NCBI GenBank assembly: GCA_024346935.1
Contig: AP024878.1
Span: forward strand, 2,046,001 to 2,110,000
Direction of reading: 5' to 3'
Length of the DNA stretch: 64,000 nt
Source: Vibrio inusitatus
GTDB taxonomy: Bacteria > Pseudomonadota > Gammaproteobacteria > Enterobacterales > Vibrionaceae
Position 1 is the stretch's first letter, and each line of letters opens with the position of its first letter. A program made the position numbers and the translations under genes. The notes under the pieces were generated by a model. It saw nothing but the letters and a program-made list of their open reading frames with translations, made no database searches and was not told the origin of the DNA. Of this stretch, positions 35,365 through 44,269 are shown piece after piece.

Positions 35365-36249
35365 TTAGTTAGCTTGAATACCAACAATCAACCAAGGTGC
35401 ATTTTGTGCTGTCAAGTCACGCTCAAGGTGCCAGATATCATTGATATCTTCTTCCACACCTTCAATAGTGTCTCGGTAACGACCAGAAAACTGTAAGCTA
35501 AGCTGTGCCTTGTTAGCATCGTAGTCTGCACGAACAATTTCAGCATCCACAAACATCACATCTGTGTGTTGCTCGCCTTGCAATGAAGCACGCTCAGATT
35601 GCAGGTCGTCGAACAAGCTTGCAGACACATATTCACGAATAGTCTCTAGCTCGTTGTGGTTCCAAGCACCCTGTAGGATACGATAATGCTCGCGTGAGCC
35701 GTTCACAAACGCTGCATGGTCAAAACCCGGTGGATAGTTGTGCGGTACGTCAGATTGCGCAGTACTACCAAAACCAGTGCCAGGTGCAGGTTGCGAGAAG
35801 GGTTGAGGCTCTGCTTCCTGTCTGAACTGAGTATTCTGAGAATTACCTTGAGGGCCGCTTGAGTATGCCGCTCGTTGCTGATTCATGCTACCGGCTTTCG
35901 AGCCGAGCATGCCTCGCAAGAATTTGAATGCAAAGAAAGCAATCAAACCCATGATCAAGATATCCATAAATTGGATACCTTCAAAAGCGCCACCGAAGAA
36001 CGCCGCAAGAAGGCCACCTGCTAGCAACCCTCCCATCAAGCCACCCATTAAACCGCCCTTGCGAGAAGTTTGTGTGCCTTTGTTGTTCACCGAATTAGTG
36101 TTAGTAGGTTGAGCCCTTGGTGCAGGTGCTGTTTTAAAGCTCTTGCCGAAAGACTTACCGCCGCCAAATCGCTTAGCTTCAGAAACCGGTGTGTACACCA
36201 TAGAAACTGATACTAGCAATACAGCCATAATCGAAAAAATGCGTTTCAT
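35365..36249 (-). CDS. TIM44-like domain protein, membrane-anchored
   Basis: 294 residues. A signal-like N-terminus (MKRIFSIMAV, ending SEA near 25) is followed by a Gly/Lys-rich linker, a Gly-rich hydrophobic pair (about 68-88 and 93-112), a low-complexity Gln/Ser/Pro stretch, and a C-terminal Tim44-like domain from about 170 (FVNGSREHYRILQGAWNHNELETIREYVS, then WHLERDL). Bacterial members of this group are widespread but poorly characterised; a role at the membrane is likely. Single gene with its own terminator. Confidence 0.82.
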   Translation of the reverse strand: MKRIFSIMAVLLVSVSMVYTPVSEAKRFGGGKSFGKSFKTAPAPRAQPTNTNSVNNKGTQTSRKGGLMGGLMGGLLAGGLLAAFFGGAFEGIQFMDILIMGLIAFFAFKFLRGMLGSKAGSMNQQRAAYSSGPQGNSQNTQFRQEAEPQPFSQPAPGTGFGSTAQSDVPHNYPPGFDHAAFVNGSREHYRILQGAWNHNELETIREYVSASLFDDLQSERASLQGEQHTDVMFVDAEIVRADYDANKAQLSLQFSGRYRDTIEGVEEDINDIWHLERDLTAQNAPWLIVGIQAN

Positions 36250-36492
36250 ATTCTCTCTTTTGTTTTTAAGAATCTGCTCAATATTACCTATAAGAGTTCA
36301 AAATTTGAACTTAGTTTCGACATTGAGTTGTTAAAGTTTATTGCAATATCGTACTGGATCACACTCTTTTTAATCACCACATGGAATATACGTCATTTTA
36401 TATAGAACTTTGAGTACTAAAAAGCACATTAATTCGCGAAAATAAGTGGCTATCGTTATCATAAAGAACTGAATTTTCTATAAATCGAATCC

Positions 36493-37416
36493 ATGCAGCA
36501 GTTATCCAAGTCTCATATTCCATTTTTTGTGGTGTTAGTCCTTTGTTTCACACCGTGGTTGCAATCGCCTTCAGCCCTGGTTTTAGGGTTAATACTCTCT
36601 CAACTCGGTTGGGTACCCACTAATGTCCCTATTGCCAAGTGGACAAAAAAACTGCTGAGCTATTCAATTATTGGGCTAGGTTTTGGGATTTCCCTTTCCG
36701 AAGCATTTAAAGCAACCTCTAGCGGGATCGGACTCATTGTTACCACTATCTTTGTTACGCTGATCTTGGGAACCTGGATCGCTATCAAGATAGGTCTAGA
36801 CAAAAAAACCGGTTACCTTATCTCTAGTGGTACTGCTATTTGCGGAGGCAGCGCCATTGCGGCGGTCTCCCCTGCAATCAATGCCAACGCCAATCAAACC
36901 GGCTTAGCACTCGCGGTTGTCTTTATTCTTAATTCCGTGGCGCTGTTCGTCTTTCCTGTCATAGGCCATGCACTGAACCTAGATCAACACACCTTTGGGG
37001 TTTGGGCGGCTATCGCTATTCACGATACCTCATCGGTAGTAGGTGCTGCTGGTGCCTATGGTGAAGAGGCTTTAAGAACAGCGACTACTCTAAAACTGGC
37101 TCGTGCATTGTGGATCATTCCTGTTGCTCTTGGCAGCGCATGGTACTTTGGAAAAGGAAAGCAGAAGTTACAGATCCCTACCTTTATTTTTCTTTATATT
37201 GCAGCGGTGGTGGTCAGTGATCTTTTACCTCAGTTTGAGACGCTTTATCACATGACTTTCTCTGTGGCTAAGCAAACACTAGTTGCGTGTTTGTTCTTAA
37301 TCGGTTCTGCTATCTCCTTAGAGCAAGTTAAAGAGGCAGGTCTGAAACCTTTGTTATTTGGTGTAGGGTTGTGGCTAGCAATTTCTATCGGCACGCTAGT
37401 ATGGCTACTTTACTAA
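36493..37416 (+). CDS. YeiH/UPF0324 family putative transporter
   Basis: 307-residue inner-membrane protein with about ten hydrophobic segments. The family block [21 protein letters not shown] at about 116-136, [11 protein letters not shown] and [20 protein letters not shown] are hallmarks of UPF0324 (Cons_hypoth698), annotated as putative sulfate exporter. Substrate not proven. No strong ribosome binding site; the ATG at 36493 begins the protein just before the first helix. Convergent with the 37432 gene, 15 bp apart. Confidence 0.88.
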   Translation: MQQLSKSHIPFFVVLVLCFTPWLQSPSALVLGLILSQLGWVPTNVPIAKWTKKLLSYSIIGLGFGISLSEAFKATSSGIGLIVTTIFVTLILGTWIAIKIGLDKKTGYLISSGTAICGGSAIAAVSPAINANANQTGLALAVVFILNSVALFVFPVIGHALNLDQHTFGVWAAIAIHDTSSVVGAAGAYGEEALRTATTLKLARALWIIPVALGSAWYFGKGKQKLQIPTFIFLYIAAVVVSDLLPQFETLYHMTFSVAKQTLVACLFLIGSAISLEQVKEAGLKPLLFGVGLWLAISIGTLVWLLY

Positions 37417-37431
37417 CCATTTTATTTTGGG

Positions 37432-37632
37432 CTATAACACTTTGTCATAGTGACTCGGTTTAATCCGAGACATCATACGTCGGCTGCTTTTTCTCGCATT
37501 GGCGCGACCACATTTTATGACAATACTGAGCACCAAAACAAAACCAACGGCTTCGGCAATTGAACCAATAAGGCCATCATCAGAGAGTGCGATAGCAAGG
37601 GATACAGCCACTAGAGCCCAAAGAGCATACAT
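37432..37632 (-). CDS. Small membrane protein, unknown
   Basis: 66 residues: one or two hydrophobic segments (about 2-16 and 26-41) and a basic tail (NARKSSRRMMSR). A weak TGGAATG sequence precedes the ATG. No family recognised. It fits neatly between the YeiH-like gene and menE, and no other frame occupies the stretch, so it is probably real. Confidence 0.5.
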   Translation of the reverse strand: MYALWALVAVSLAIALSDDGLIGSIAEAVGFVLVLSIVIKCGRANARKSSRRMMSRIKPSHYDKVL

Positions 37633-37764
37633 AATTCATTCCATTTAACGAAGAAAGGGACTTCCTTCGATTCCTTGTTTACTGGAACAGAATTATGACT
37701 CCATACGAGAAGATTAAAAAATCACCTTTAGCTCTAAGTCATAACAAATGATTTTAAGTGGTGA

Positions 37765-39183
37765 TTATTGTCTGGCGAGCAGTAGCCATTCTCTCAACTG
37801 CGCTCTAGACACCTTAATACCTTGCCCAAGCAATCGCTCAGGAATAGTGTAATACGCAATTGGGTGTTTAAAACCTTGCAAATGAGATTGGCACAGCGCC
37901 CTGAATTCGGACTCTAGGTAAGGATCCAGCTTTGCTCCATTGAGCGATAGAGTGGCGACTGGGCGATGTCCAAAGACCCTATCCGTAACCGGCACAATAA
38001 ACACTTGTTGAACAAGAGGGTGTTTGAGCAACACTCGTTCTATTTCTTCACAATGTACATTCTCGCCGCCAGAAATAAATTGATTGTCTACTCGTCCAAG
38101 GATCACTAACTCGTCATTGTGCCATTGCCCAAGATCTTTAGTGTCAAACCAACCGTCAACTAACAACAGCGGATGCAATATCCCCTTTCGCCAGTAACCT
38201 GCTGCCAGGGTATCCCCACAAACAAAGATTCGTTGCTCCCGAACTCTAATCTGTCGATGCCCAAGTACCTTACCTACCGTGTCATGCTCGTCTACCCGCT
38301 TAGCTGTCACTGTAGATGCCATCTCAGTAAGGCCGTAGCCTGCCCAAGTATCAACACCACGCTCCTTTGCTAGGCTAGCCAATTGATGAGGTATGATAGC
38401 CCCGCCAAGCAACACGCGTTCAAGTTCAATGGGCTTGTTCTGCTCTAATACTCTCAGTAATTGCGTTGGTACCATTGAGGTATGAGTTACCCCATCTAGA
38501 GTTAAACCCTTCCCCTGTTTGATGCGCAAGCAGCAACCACTCAATAGCCAACGCCATACTATAGCAAGGCCAGAAACATGAAACAGAGGCAAAGATAAAA
38601 GCCAAGTACTGCTATGATCAAAACCAAATTCGTTTTTCAATCCACCAGCAGAAGCGAGGTGATTCGCCGCGGTATGCGCTACGGCTTTGGGATCTCCAGT
38701 CGAACCCGAAGTAAAAATCAAGCTTGTAATATTGGATGAAGTAAATTGTCTGCAGCGCGGTGTCTTATCATCTCTTGCTTCAAAGCAATCAATAACAAGC
38801 GTGTTTGGAAGCTCAATGGATTGGTCTTTCACTGAGGGACAAACAAAGCATGCCATACTGCTCAGAATTGCAATTCGTTTCTTCAGTTCCGCATGGGGGA
38901 GCGCAGGTACAAAAGCGACAATAATACCGCTTTCCAAAGCGGCTAGATAAACAATCAAGCTCTCGAAGGAACTGTGGGCTGTTACCACCAATAACACATC
39001 GCCACTTTCTAAGTTCTGAGAAAAAAACTGTTTTTGAACATTAGCAACATAGTCTGCTAACTCAACCCAAGAGTAGTTGAGAGAACCTATTTGTAGTGCG
39101 GAGAGATCTGCTACCCCTTTCCTATTAGGCAAGTTGCTCCAATAAGAAAGAGGTGAGCATTGATCGAAGTTAGACACTAACAA
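37765..39183 (-). CDS. menE: o-Succinylbenzoate-CoA ligase MenE
   Basis: 472-residue adenylate-forming enzyme of menaquinone synthesis. The AMP-binding loop SLIFTSGSTGDPKAVAHT, LLSLPLFHVSGLAIVWRWL, GYGLTEMAST and the C-terminal LGRVDNQFISGGENVHCEEIE match MenE, including the FHVSG block that marks it within the family. No ATG is near; TTG at 39183 (or GTG at 39177) is the start, 4 nt after the menC stop, so translation is probably coupled. Last gene of the men operon. Confidence 0.92.
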   Translation of the reverse strand: MLVSNFDQCSPLSYWSNLPNRKGVADLSALQIGSLNYSWVELADYVANVQKQFFSQNLESGDVLLVVTAHSSFESLIVYLAALESGIIVAFVPALPHAELKKRIAILSSMACFVCPSVKDQSIELPNTLVIDCFEARDDKTPRCRQFTSSNITSLIFTSGSTGDPKAVAHTAANHLASAGGLKNEFGFDHSSTWLLSLPLFHVSGLAIVWRWLLSGCCLRIKQGKGLTLDGVTHTSMVPTQLLRVLEQNKPIELERVLLGGAIIPHQLASLAKERGVDTWAGYGLTEMASTVTAKRVDEHDTVGKVLGHRQIRVREQRIFVCGDTLAAGYWRKGILHPLLLVDGWFDTKDLGQWHNDELVILGRVDNQFISGGENVHCEEIERVLLKHPLVQQVFIVPVTDRVFGHRPVATLSLNGAKLDPYLESEFRALCQSHLQGFKHPIAYYTIPERLLGQGIKVSRAQLREWLLLARQ

Positions 39184-39187
39184 AAGA

Positions 39188-40183
39188 TTAGTCCGAGCTC
39201 TGATGCCAAACTAATGTTTGAGCGCTAAGGCTTCTCACCGGTAAGTCACTCCCAGGCCACGACGTATGAAGTTGTTCTTTAAATAACTGTAGGGTATCTA
39301 AACCCGGTGTGGTCATTGGTGTAAATTGATGAGCAAAACGAGCGAGCTGATCTAGCCCTAAGCTTGACTCGATGCTTGAGCTAATTACAGCCATCAAACC
39401 CGCGGCCTGTGCTTTCTCAATCAGCTGAATACAACGTTCTATGTTACCAATCAGCATCGGTTTGATTATTATGGCTTTGGCACCCGTCAAGAACTCTAAA
39501 TTGAAGTCAGGGTTCATTACACCGTTTTGTAGGGTTTCATCCCAGCCAATCGCAATACCGGTATCAATAGCGAAGATAAGGCTATCCCCAGGAGCACGAC
39601 AAGGCTCTTCAATAAATTGAATTCGTGATCGCAGTGATGGTTTGATTTTTTTTGCAAAAAGCTTTGCTTTATCTAGATCCCAAGCACGATTTGCATCAAG
39701 TCTAAGCTGTAAATCAGGGACTGACTCCAAAAACAAGCTGATCAACATTCCATCACGTATCGGCTCATATAGGCCCACTTTGATTTTCGCAACCTTTTCA
39801 CCATGCATCGCATCAAGGGCTGGGATCAAGTCATCAGGATCGCCATTACACAATGGTGCTGCTTGATAACTACCTTTTTCGCCCAACAAGCCTTTCAACT
39901 CATACTCGGCCATAGATAATCCGAATGCTACGGAAGGATAGTGACAGGTACTATTTAATGCCTCCCCTGCTACCCACTTTTCAAGTCGAGCGACGACCTC
40001 AACAAACGCTTGGTCCATACTTTCATGGCTAAATCCAGCTAGAGGGGCAATCTCGCCACGGCCAACACGGCCATCTTCAAATAGTTCGACAATCCAACCT
40101 TCTCGTTGGGTCAATCGTTGTTCACGCAATATAACACCGCTATCCATCTCTAACTGATAACGGTATAAATTAGCTTTTCTCAT
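39188..40183 (-). CDS. menC: o-Succinylbenzoate synthase MenC
   Basis: 331-residue enolase-superfamily enzyme that dehydrates SHCHC to o-succinylbenzoate. The catalytic set is visible: Lys in AKIKVGLYEP, Asp in LRLDANRAWD, Glu in QFIEEPC, Asp in IGWDETL and Lys in AIIIKPMLIG. AGGA precedes the ATG. It follows menH after 49 bp; in several relatives menB lies at this point, but there is no room for it here. Confidence 0.94.
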   Translation of the reverse strand: MRKANLYRYQLEMDSGVILREQRLTQREGWIVELFEDGRVGRGEIAPLAGFSHESMDQAFVEVVARLEKWVAGEALNSTCHYPSVAFGLSMAEYELKGLLGEKGSYQAAPLCNGDPDDLIPALDAMHGEKVAKIKVGLYEPIRDGMLISLFLESVPDLQLRLDANRAWDLDKAKLFAKKIKPSLRSRIQFIEEPCRAPGDSLIFAIDTGIAIGWDETLQNGVMNPDFNLEFLTGAKAIIIKPMLIGNIERCIQLIEKAQAAGLMAVISSSIESSLGLDQLARFAHQFTPMTTPGLDTLQLFKEQLHTSWPGSDLPVRSLSAQTLVWHQSSD

Positions 40184-40205
40184 AATTATTATTTCCTAAG
40201 CCAAC

Positions 40206-40223
40206 ATTGGTGGAAGCACCAAT
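40206..40223. other. Small hairpin in the menH-menC gap
   Basis: ATTGGTG (40206-40212) pairs with CACCAAT (40217-40223) around GAAG. It lies in the 49-bp gap where menB would be expected. No T-run; possibly an mRNA processing or stabilising element. Confidence 0.35.
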
Positions 40224-40232
40224 CGGGGGGCA

Positions 40233-41030
40233 TCATAACGAGTCTGTGTCTCTAAGGGATAAGAGCTGAGTCAATTTTTTGGCATATTTGTTAGGTTGAT
40301 CTTTATGAGCATTATGTCCTGCTCCTGAAATTACCTCATAACCAACCTTGCTAGATTCATACAATCGACAAAACTTCTCGTCATTCTCTCCTGCAATATA
40401 GTAGATTTTATGCTTTGCGCTTTGCAGCAATGGCAACAAGTAGTCTTGTTTAGCGAGTGAAGTTGCCGACAGTACCTCAGCCAACGCCTCGCCATCATTG
40501 TTTAAGCGCTCTTCAATCAGCCCCTTTCTTTGATCAAAAGTAAGTGATGCGAATACGCCCTGCTGATACCAATCAACAAGTACTTCAGTTAATGGGCACG
40601 CTTTAAAACGAGTAATCCATCGACAATCATTCTCCCAGCGGGACTCTATCTCAGACTCTTGTTGCAGACCAAAGTTTCCACCTTCGATCACAAATCCGGC
40701 AATCGAACATTCATCAGCATCAAACTGAGTTGCCAGATGCATCAGTAGTCGTGCACCTAGAGAGTACCCCACCAAGAATAATGGAATGCCATCATCAGGA
40801 AGATGTTGCAACTGTCCCTTTATCTCATCGACGAAGCCCTTAAAACTCTTAGGTCGCAGTTGCTTAGCGCAGCCGTGCCCCGGAAGATCTAAGGCATACA
40901 CATCAACACTGTCTGGAAGATATTGAACCACTGGATTCCAATCAGCACGGCTTCCCAAAAAACCATGCACAAAGACCAAACGTGCTGTAGGAGTGCTTAT
41001 TAAAACCTTAAGAGGAGATATGATAGACAA
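40233..41030 (-). CDS. menH: SHCHC synthase MenH
   Basis: 265-residue alpha/beta hydrolase fold enzyme that eliminates pyruvate from SEPHCHC. RLVFVHGFLGSRADW holds the oxyanion region, FLVGYSLGARLLMHLA the nucleophile Ser, and ISGAGHNAHKDQP the catalytic His. The order menD-menH fits. No ATG is present between the menD stop and the homology; TTG at 41030, 6 nt after that stop, is the likely start, so it probably depends on coupling to menD. Confidence 0.92.
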   Translation of the reverse strand: MSIISPLKVLISTPTARLVFVHGFLGSRADWNPVVQYLPDSVDVYALDLPGHGCAKQLRPKSFKGFVDEIKGQLQHLPDDGIPLFLVGYSLGARLLMHLATQFDADECSIAGFVIEGGNFGLQQESEIESRWENDCRWITRFKACPLTEVLVDWYQQGVFASLTFDQRKGLIEERLNNDGEALAEVLSATSLAKQDYLLPLLQSAKHKIYYIAGENDEKFCRLYESSKVGYEVISGAGHNAHKDQPNKYAKKLTQLLSLRDTDSL

Positions 41031-41036
41031 AAGAAG

Positions 41037-42740
41037 TTAGTGCCCTTTGAACGCTGACACTAACGCTTTTATATGGTTTGAGGCCTCATTAGGGGGAGTG
41101 ACCACCTCAATCAACAGTGAACGAGAACCTGATGACTCAAAACCTGCAATAACTTGCTGTAACTGTTGCCAAGTTTTAGGTTGTTCATATCCCATACCAA
41201 ACTGTTGTGCAGCGCGTTTGAATTGAAAACCGTGAGGCATCTGATAAAGGCGCTGTTTGTGGTTTTCATCCACAGGCAACATATCAAAGATAGCTCCCCC
41301 ATCATTGTTCAAAACCAATACAATACAGCCCTTATCCGCGATCAATGCGAGAGAATTAAGGTCATGCAGTAATGAAGTGTCTCCAATTAACGTTAGAGTT
41401 GGTTTACTTGAGCCACTGGCCACTCCAGCACTAGTCGCTACAATACCGTCAATCCCTGAGGCTCCCCTATTTGAATAGGTTTCAACATTTAAAGCTTTAG
41501 ACACCATATCGACAAGTCGAACACCAAGACTATTGCCAAGAAAAAGCTGATAGCCATCGGTGATCTCTGAAAGTCGATGGGTTATTTCTAATTCAGTAAT
41601 ATCATCACGGCATAATTTACCTGCCTGACGAGTAACTAGCTCAGAGTAGGGTTTCAGATCATCAGCCCAGCCATGACTTTGCGAGGACATGGGATTATCA
41701 ATGTGCCACTGCGCCGGAAATCGTTGCATAGGCAAATAATCCGGATTTAAAGAGCCGCCCTCATCACAAAGCAATGCATAAGCCCTAAAGTCTTGTTCCA
41801 TGACCCGCAGTTTCAAAAATGCTAATAATCGCTTTGAAACCAGTCGAGCACCAAATTGAACGACTAAATCACATTGCGCTAACTGAGACTTAGCTAGGTC
41901 GTTTTGTAGCCATACATCATAACCCTGCCATTCAGAGCTTATACCTGATTGGGGATCGCATAACATTGGCCAGCCTAGTTGCTGTGCTAATTGTTTGACC
42001 TTTATTGATTGTTCAAAAGGCAGTCGACCAATTATGACTAGCCCTTTTTTATTTTTATGAACATCTAGAAATTCAGCAAAGGCATCAATGCGAGTGCATC
42101 CTTCCCTTTGCACAAAGATTTCATTCGAATTAAGCCAATTCAAAGGCAAAGCATCTAGCTGTGATAATAGCGGAGAATCATCAACGTAGAGAGGCTCAGG
42201 AAACGGACAGTTAATGTGTACAGGACCGCCTTTTTCACGCTGTATATGCAGCACTTCATCATATTGAGAGAGCAACCAACGCATATTTATAGAGGCATTG
42301 GGACTCGATAGGTTTAACTCAGAAACAACATGACTTGAGAATAAACCTTGTTGCACAATCGCTTGGTTGGCGCCAACACCAACTAATTGCATTGGCCTGT
42401 CAGCCGTCATTAAAATAAGCTTTTCACCCGTAAGGTTTGCCTCTACGACCGCAGGAAGTAGATTGGCAACAGCGGTGCCTGAAGTAACAACAACCACTAC
42501 GGGAGTTTGAGTTGCCTTAGCAAGGCCCAAAGCAAAAAAGCCCAAGCCACGCTCATCAAAATGAGTATGCACAGTGAGATTGCTTTGTTGGATAGATTCG
42601 AGAGCTAACGGTGTTGAGCGAGAACCGGGCGCAATGCACACATGCCTGGCACCAAATCGGGTCGCTTCTTCGAGTAAAACTGCCGACCAAACTCTATTTA
42701 TTTGTGCTTGAGATAAGCTATCAAGTGATAGCCTAATCAT
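41037..42740 (-). CDS. menD: SEPHCHC synthase MenD
   Basis: 567-residue thiamine-diphosphate enzyme adding 2-oxoglutarate to isochorismate. APGSRSTPLALE, HFDERGLGFFALG (with the ThDP-activating Glu nearby), VVVTSGTAVANLLPAVVEA and the ThDP-binding LIGDTSLLHDLNSLAL followed by NNDGGAIFDMLP are all MenD blocks. Its ATG overlaps the menF stop by 4 bp. Confidence 0.96.
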   Translation of the reverse strand: MIRLSLDSLSQAQINRVWSAVLLEEATRFGARHVCIAPGSRSTPLALESIQQSNLTVHTHFDERGLGFFALGLAKATQTPVVVVVTSGTAVANLLPAVVEANLTGEKLILMTADRPMQLVGVGANQAIVQQGLFSSHVVSELNLSSPNASINMRWLLSQYDEVLHIQREKGGPVHINCPFPEPLYVDDSPLLSQLDALPLNWLNSNEIFVQREGCTRIDAFAEFLDVHKNKKGLVIIGRLPFEQSIKVKQLAQQLGWPMLCDPQSGISSEWQGYDVWLQNDLAKSQLAQCDLVVQFGARLVSKRLLAFLKLRVMEQDFRAYALLCDEGGSLNPDYLPMQRFPAQWHIDNPMSSQSHGWADDLKPYSELVTRQAGKLCRDDITELEITHRLSEITDGYQLFLGNSLGVRLVDMVSKALNVETYSNRGASGIDGIVATSAGVASGSSKPTLTLIGDTSLLHDLNSLALIADKGCIVLVLNNDGGAIFDMLPVDENHKQRLYQMPHGFQFKRAAQQFGMGYEQPKTWQQLQQVIAGFESSGSRSLLIEVVTPPNEASNHIKALVSAFKGH

Positions 42741-44041
42741 GAAGCCTGTTCCAGCACACTTTGCTCTGTGATGAGACTTAATAGTGTCGACATTTTCTTA
42801 TCCAACTCCTGCCATTCATGCTCAGCTTGTGAGCCAGGTACAATACCTGCCCCAGCAAACAGGTGCAGGTTATCCTCTTGAACTAGTGCGCTACGAATAG
42901 CCACACAAAACTCTGCGCTTTGTTCACTAATATACCCTACAGAACCGCTATACCAAGCTCGTGAAAACGGCTCATGTCGCTCGATAAATTCTAACGCTAA
43001 GCGTCTAGGTAGTCCTGCGACTGCTGCTGTTGGTTGCAGAGCTTGCAGAAGTCGCCCTCTATCTGCATGTTTGGTTAGCTCAGCTTGTATGTGACGCTTT
43101 AAATGCTGAACACGACGAAGACGCACCAAACGAGCTTCGCCTTCTACCTCAATGTTTGAGCAAAACGGTGCTAAGCTTTCAACGATGTCATCCACCACAT
43201 ATTGATTTTCTTGCAAGTTTTTCTTGTCATTAATCAGCCAGTTAGCTAATTGTAAGTCTTGTGCAGGGTTGCTGTGCCGACCAATAGTGCCTGCTAGTGC
43301 CTCGGTTTCAATCAGCTGACCACGGCGACTGTATAATCGCTCGGGAGTCGAACCAATAAACGAGTGGCCCTCTTCGAGCTGAAATAGAAAGTGAAAGCTA
43401 TGACGGTTTTGCTGACGACTCAAAGCTAACAACTCAATACCCTGCAATGTAGAATTCAGCTTAATGGTGCTTTGACGAGCCAACACCACTTTTTTTAATT
43501 CACCATTATGGATAGCATCTAATGCCAGTTCGACATTATCATTCCACAAGTCTTTATTCGGAGTGTGTAAAACATCACGAACTGTCGGCAATTGCTCAGA
43601 AAGTTGCATCACATCGCTGTTGAGGCGATAGACAGCGCGACGCACAGCATCTCGGTCTTCCATCAAGTTAGCTGCTAAAAACCAATCTTGTTTTCTTCTC
43701 ACTAGTTCAATATGAGGTAAAAAGAAAAATGAGTTCAGGCAACGCCCTTTAATTTCTTTATAAGGGAAGGCATACCCGCCCCAAATTCTTTGACCCCGAT
43801 TAAGTACCGAATAGGCTGGGTTGATCTCGTTAAACGTTCTAGCTTGCCCCAACGCAACCACTTCTTCTGTGGTGTCACGGGACTGCCAATAAAATTTAGG
43901 AAACAAAGATTGGTTTCCCATCCACGGCAGAACAGAATCGGCGCACAACTCTTCAATGGCCACCTCTACACGGCAGGCATCGCTCGGCGCGGATTCAATT
44001 TGTTGGGCGAGTTGTTTAATAGCATTTGCAAGATGAGACAA
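42737..44041 (-). CDS. menF: Isochorismate synthase MenF
   Basis: 434-residue chorismate-using enzyme, first committed step to menaquinone. HSFIGSTPERLYSRRGQLIETEALAGT, AAVAGLPRRLALEFIERHEPFSRAWYSG and FAGAGIVPGSQAEHEW are the chorismate-binding blocks. Start is TTG at 44041 with GAGG five bases upstream; there is no nearby ATG. First gene of the men operon and divergent from alaA. MenF rather than a siderophore isochorismate synthase is supported by the following menD. Confidence 0.94.
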   Translation of the reverse strand: MSHLANAIKQLAQQIESAPSDACRVEVAIEELCADSVLPWMGNQSLFPKFYWQSRDTTEEVVALGQARTFNEINPAYSVLNRGQRIWGGYAFPYKEIKGRCLNSFFFLPHIELVRRKQDWFLAANLMEDRDAVRRAVYRLNSDVMQLSEQLPTVRDVLHTPNKDLWNDNVELALDAIHNGELKKVVLARQSTIKLNSTLQGIELLALSRQQNRHSFHFLFQLEEGHSFIGSTPERLYSRRGQLIETEALAGTIGRHSNPAQDLQLANWLINDKKNLQENQYVVDDIVESLAPFCSNIEVEGEARLVRLRRVQHLKRHIQAELTKHADRGRLLQALQPTAAVAGLPRRLALEFIERHEPFSRAWYSGSVGYISEQSAEFCVAIRSALVQEDNLHLFAGAGIVPGSQAEHEWQELDKKMSTLLSLITEQSVLEQAS

Positions 44042-44269
44042 TGTGACCTCTAACTCTCTATTTTCTCTTAAGATTTACCCTGTTCATGCGCATACTCTAG
44101 GGCGACTGATTAGCCAAATCAAGCAGGACAACTACAATTGTAGAGCAAACATAAATTTAAGCTCTGAAATGGGCGTAACTCAATGGTTTGGGTACAGATT
44201 TTTCTACTCAAAATCATCAATTTGGTGTAATTTGACACTATTAACATCGATAAACTCTAAGGGTTAACA

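Noticed and set aside
36455..36475. Fur-like sequence before the YeiH-type gene
   Set aside because: CTATCGTTATCATAA matches the Fur consensus poorly compared with the two boxes at 18711 and 19469.
40184..40232. Remnant of menB in the menH-menC gap
   Set aside because: All three minus-strand frames were read; none resembles the MenB C-terminus.
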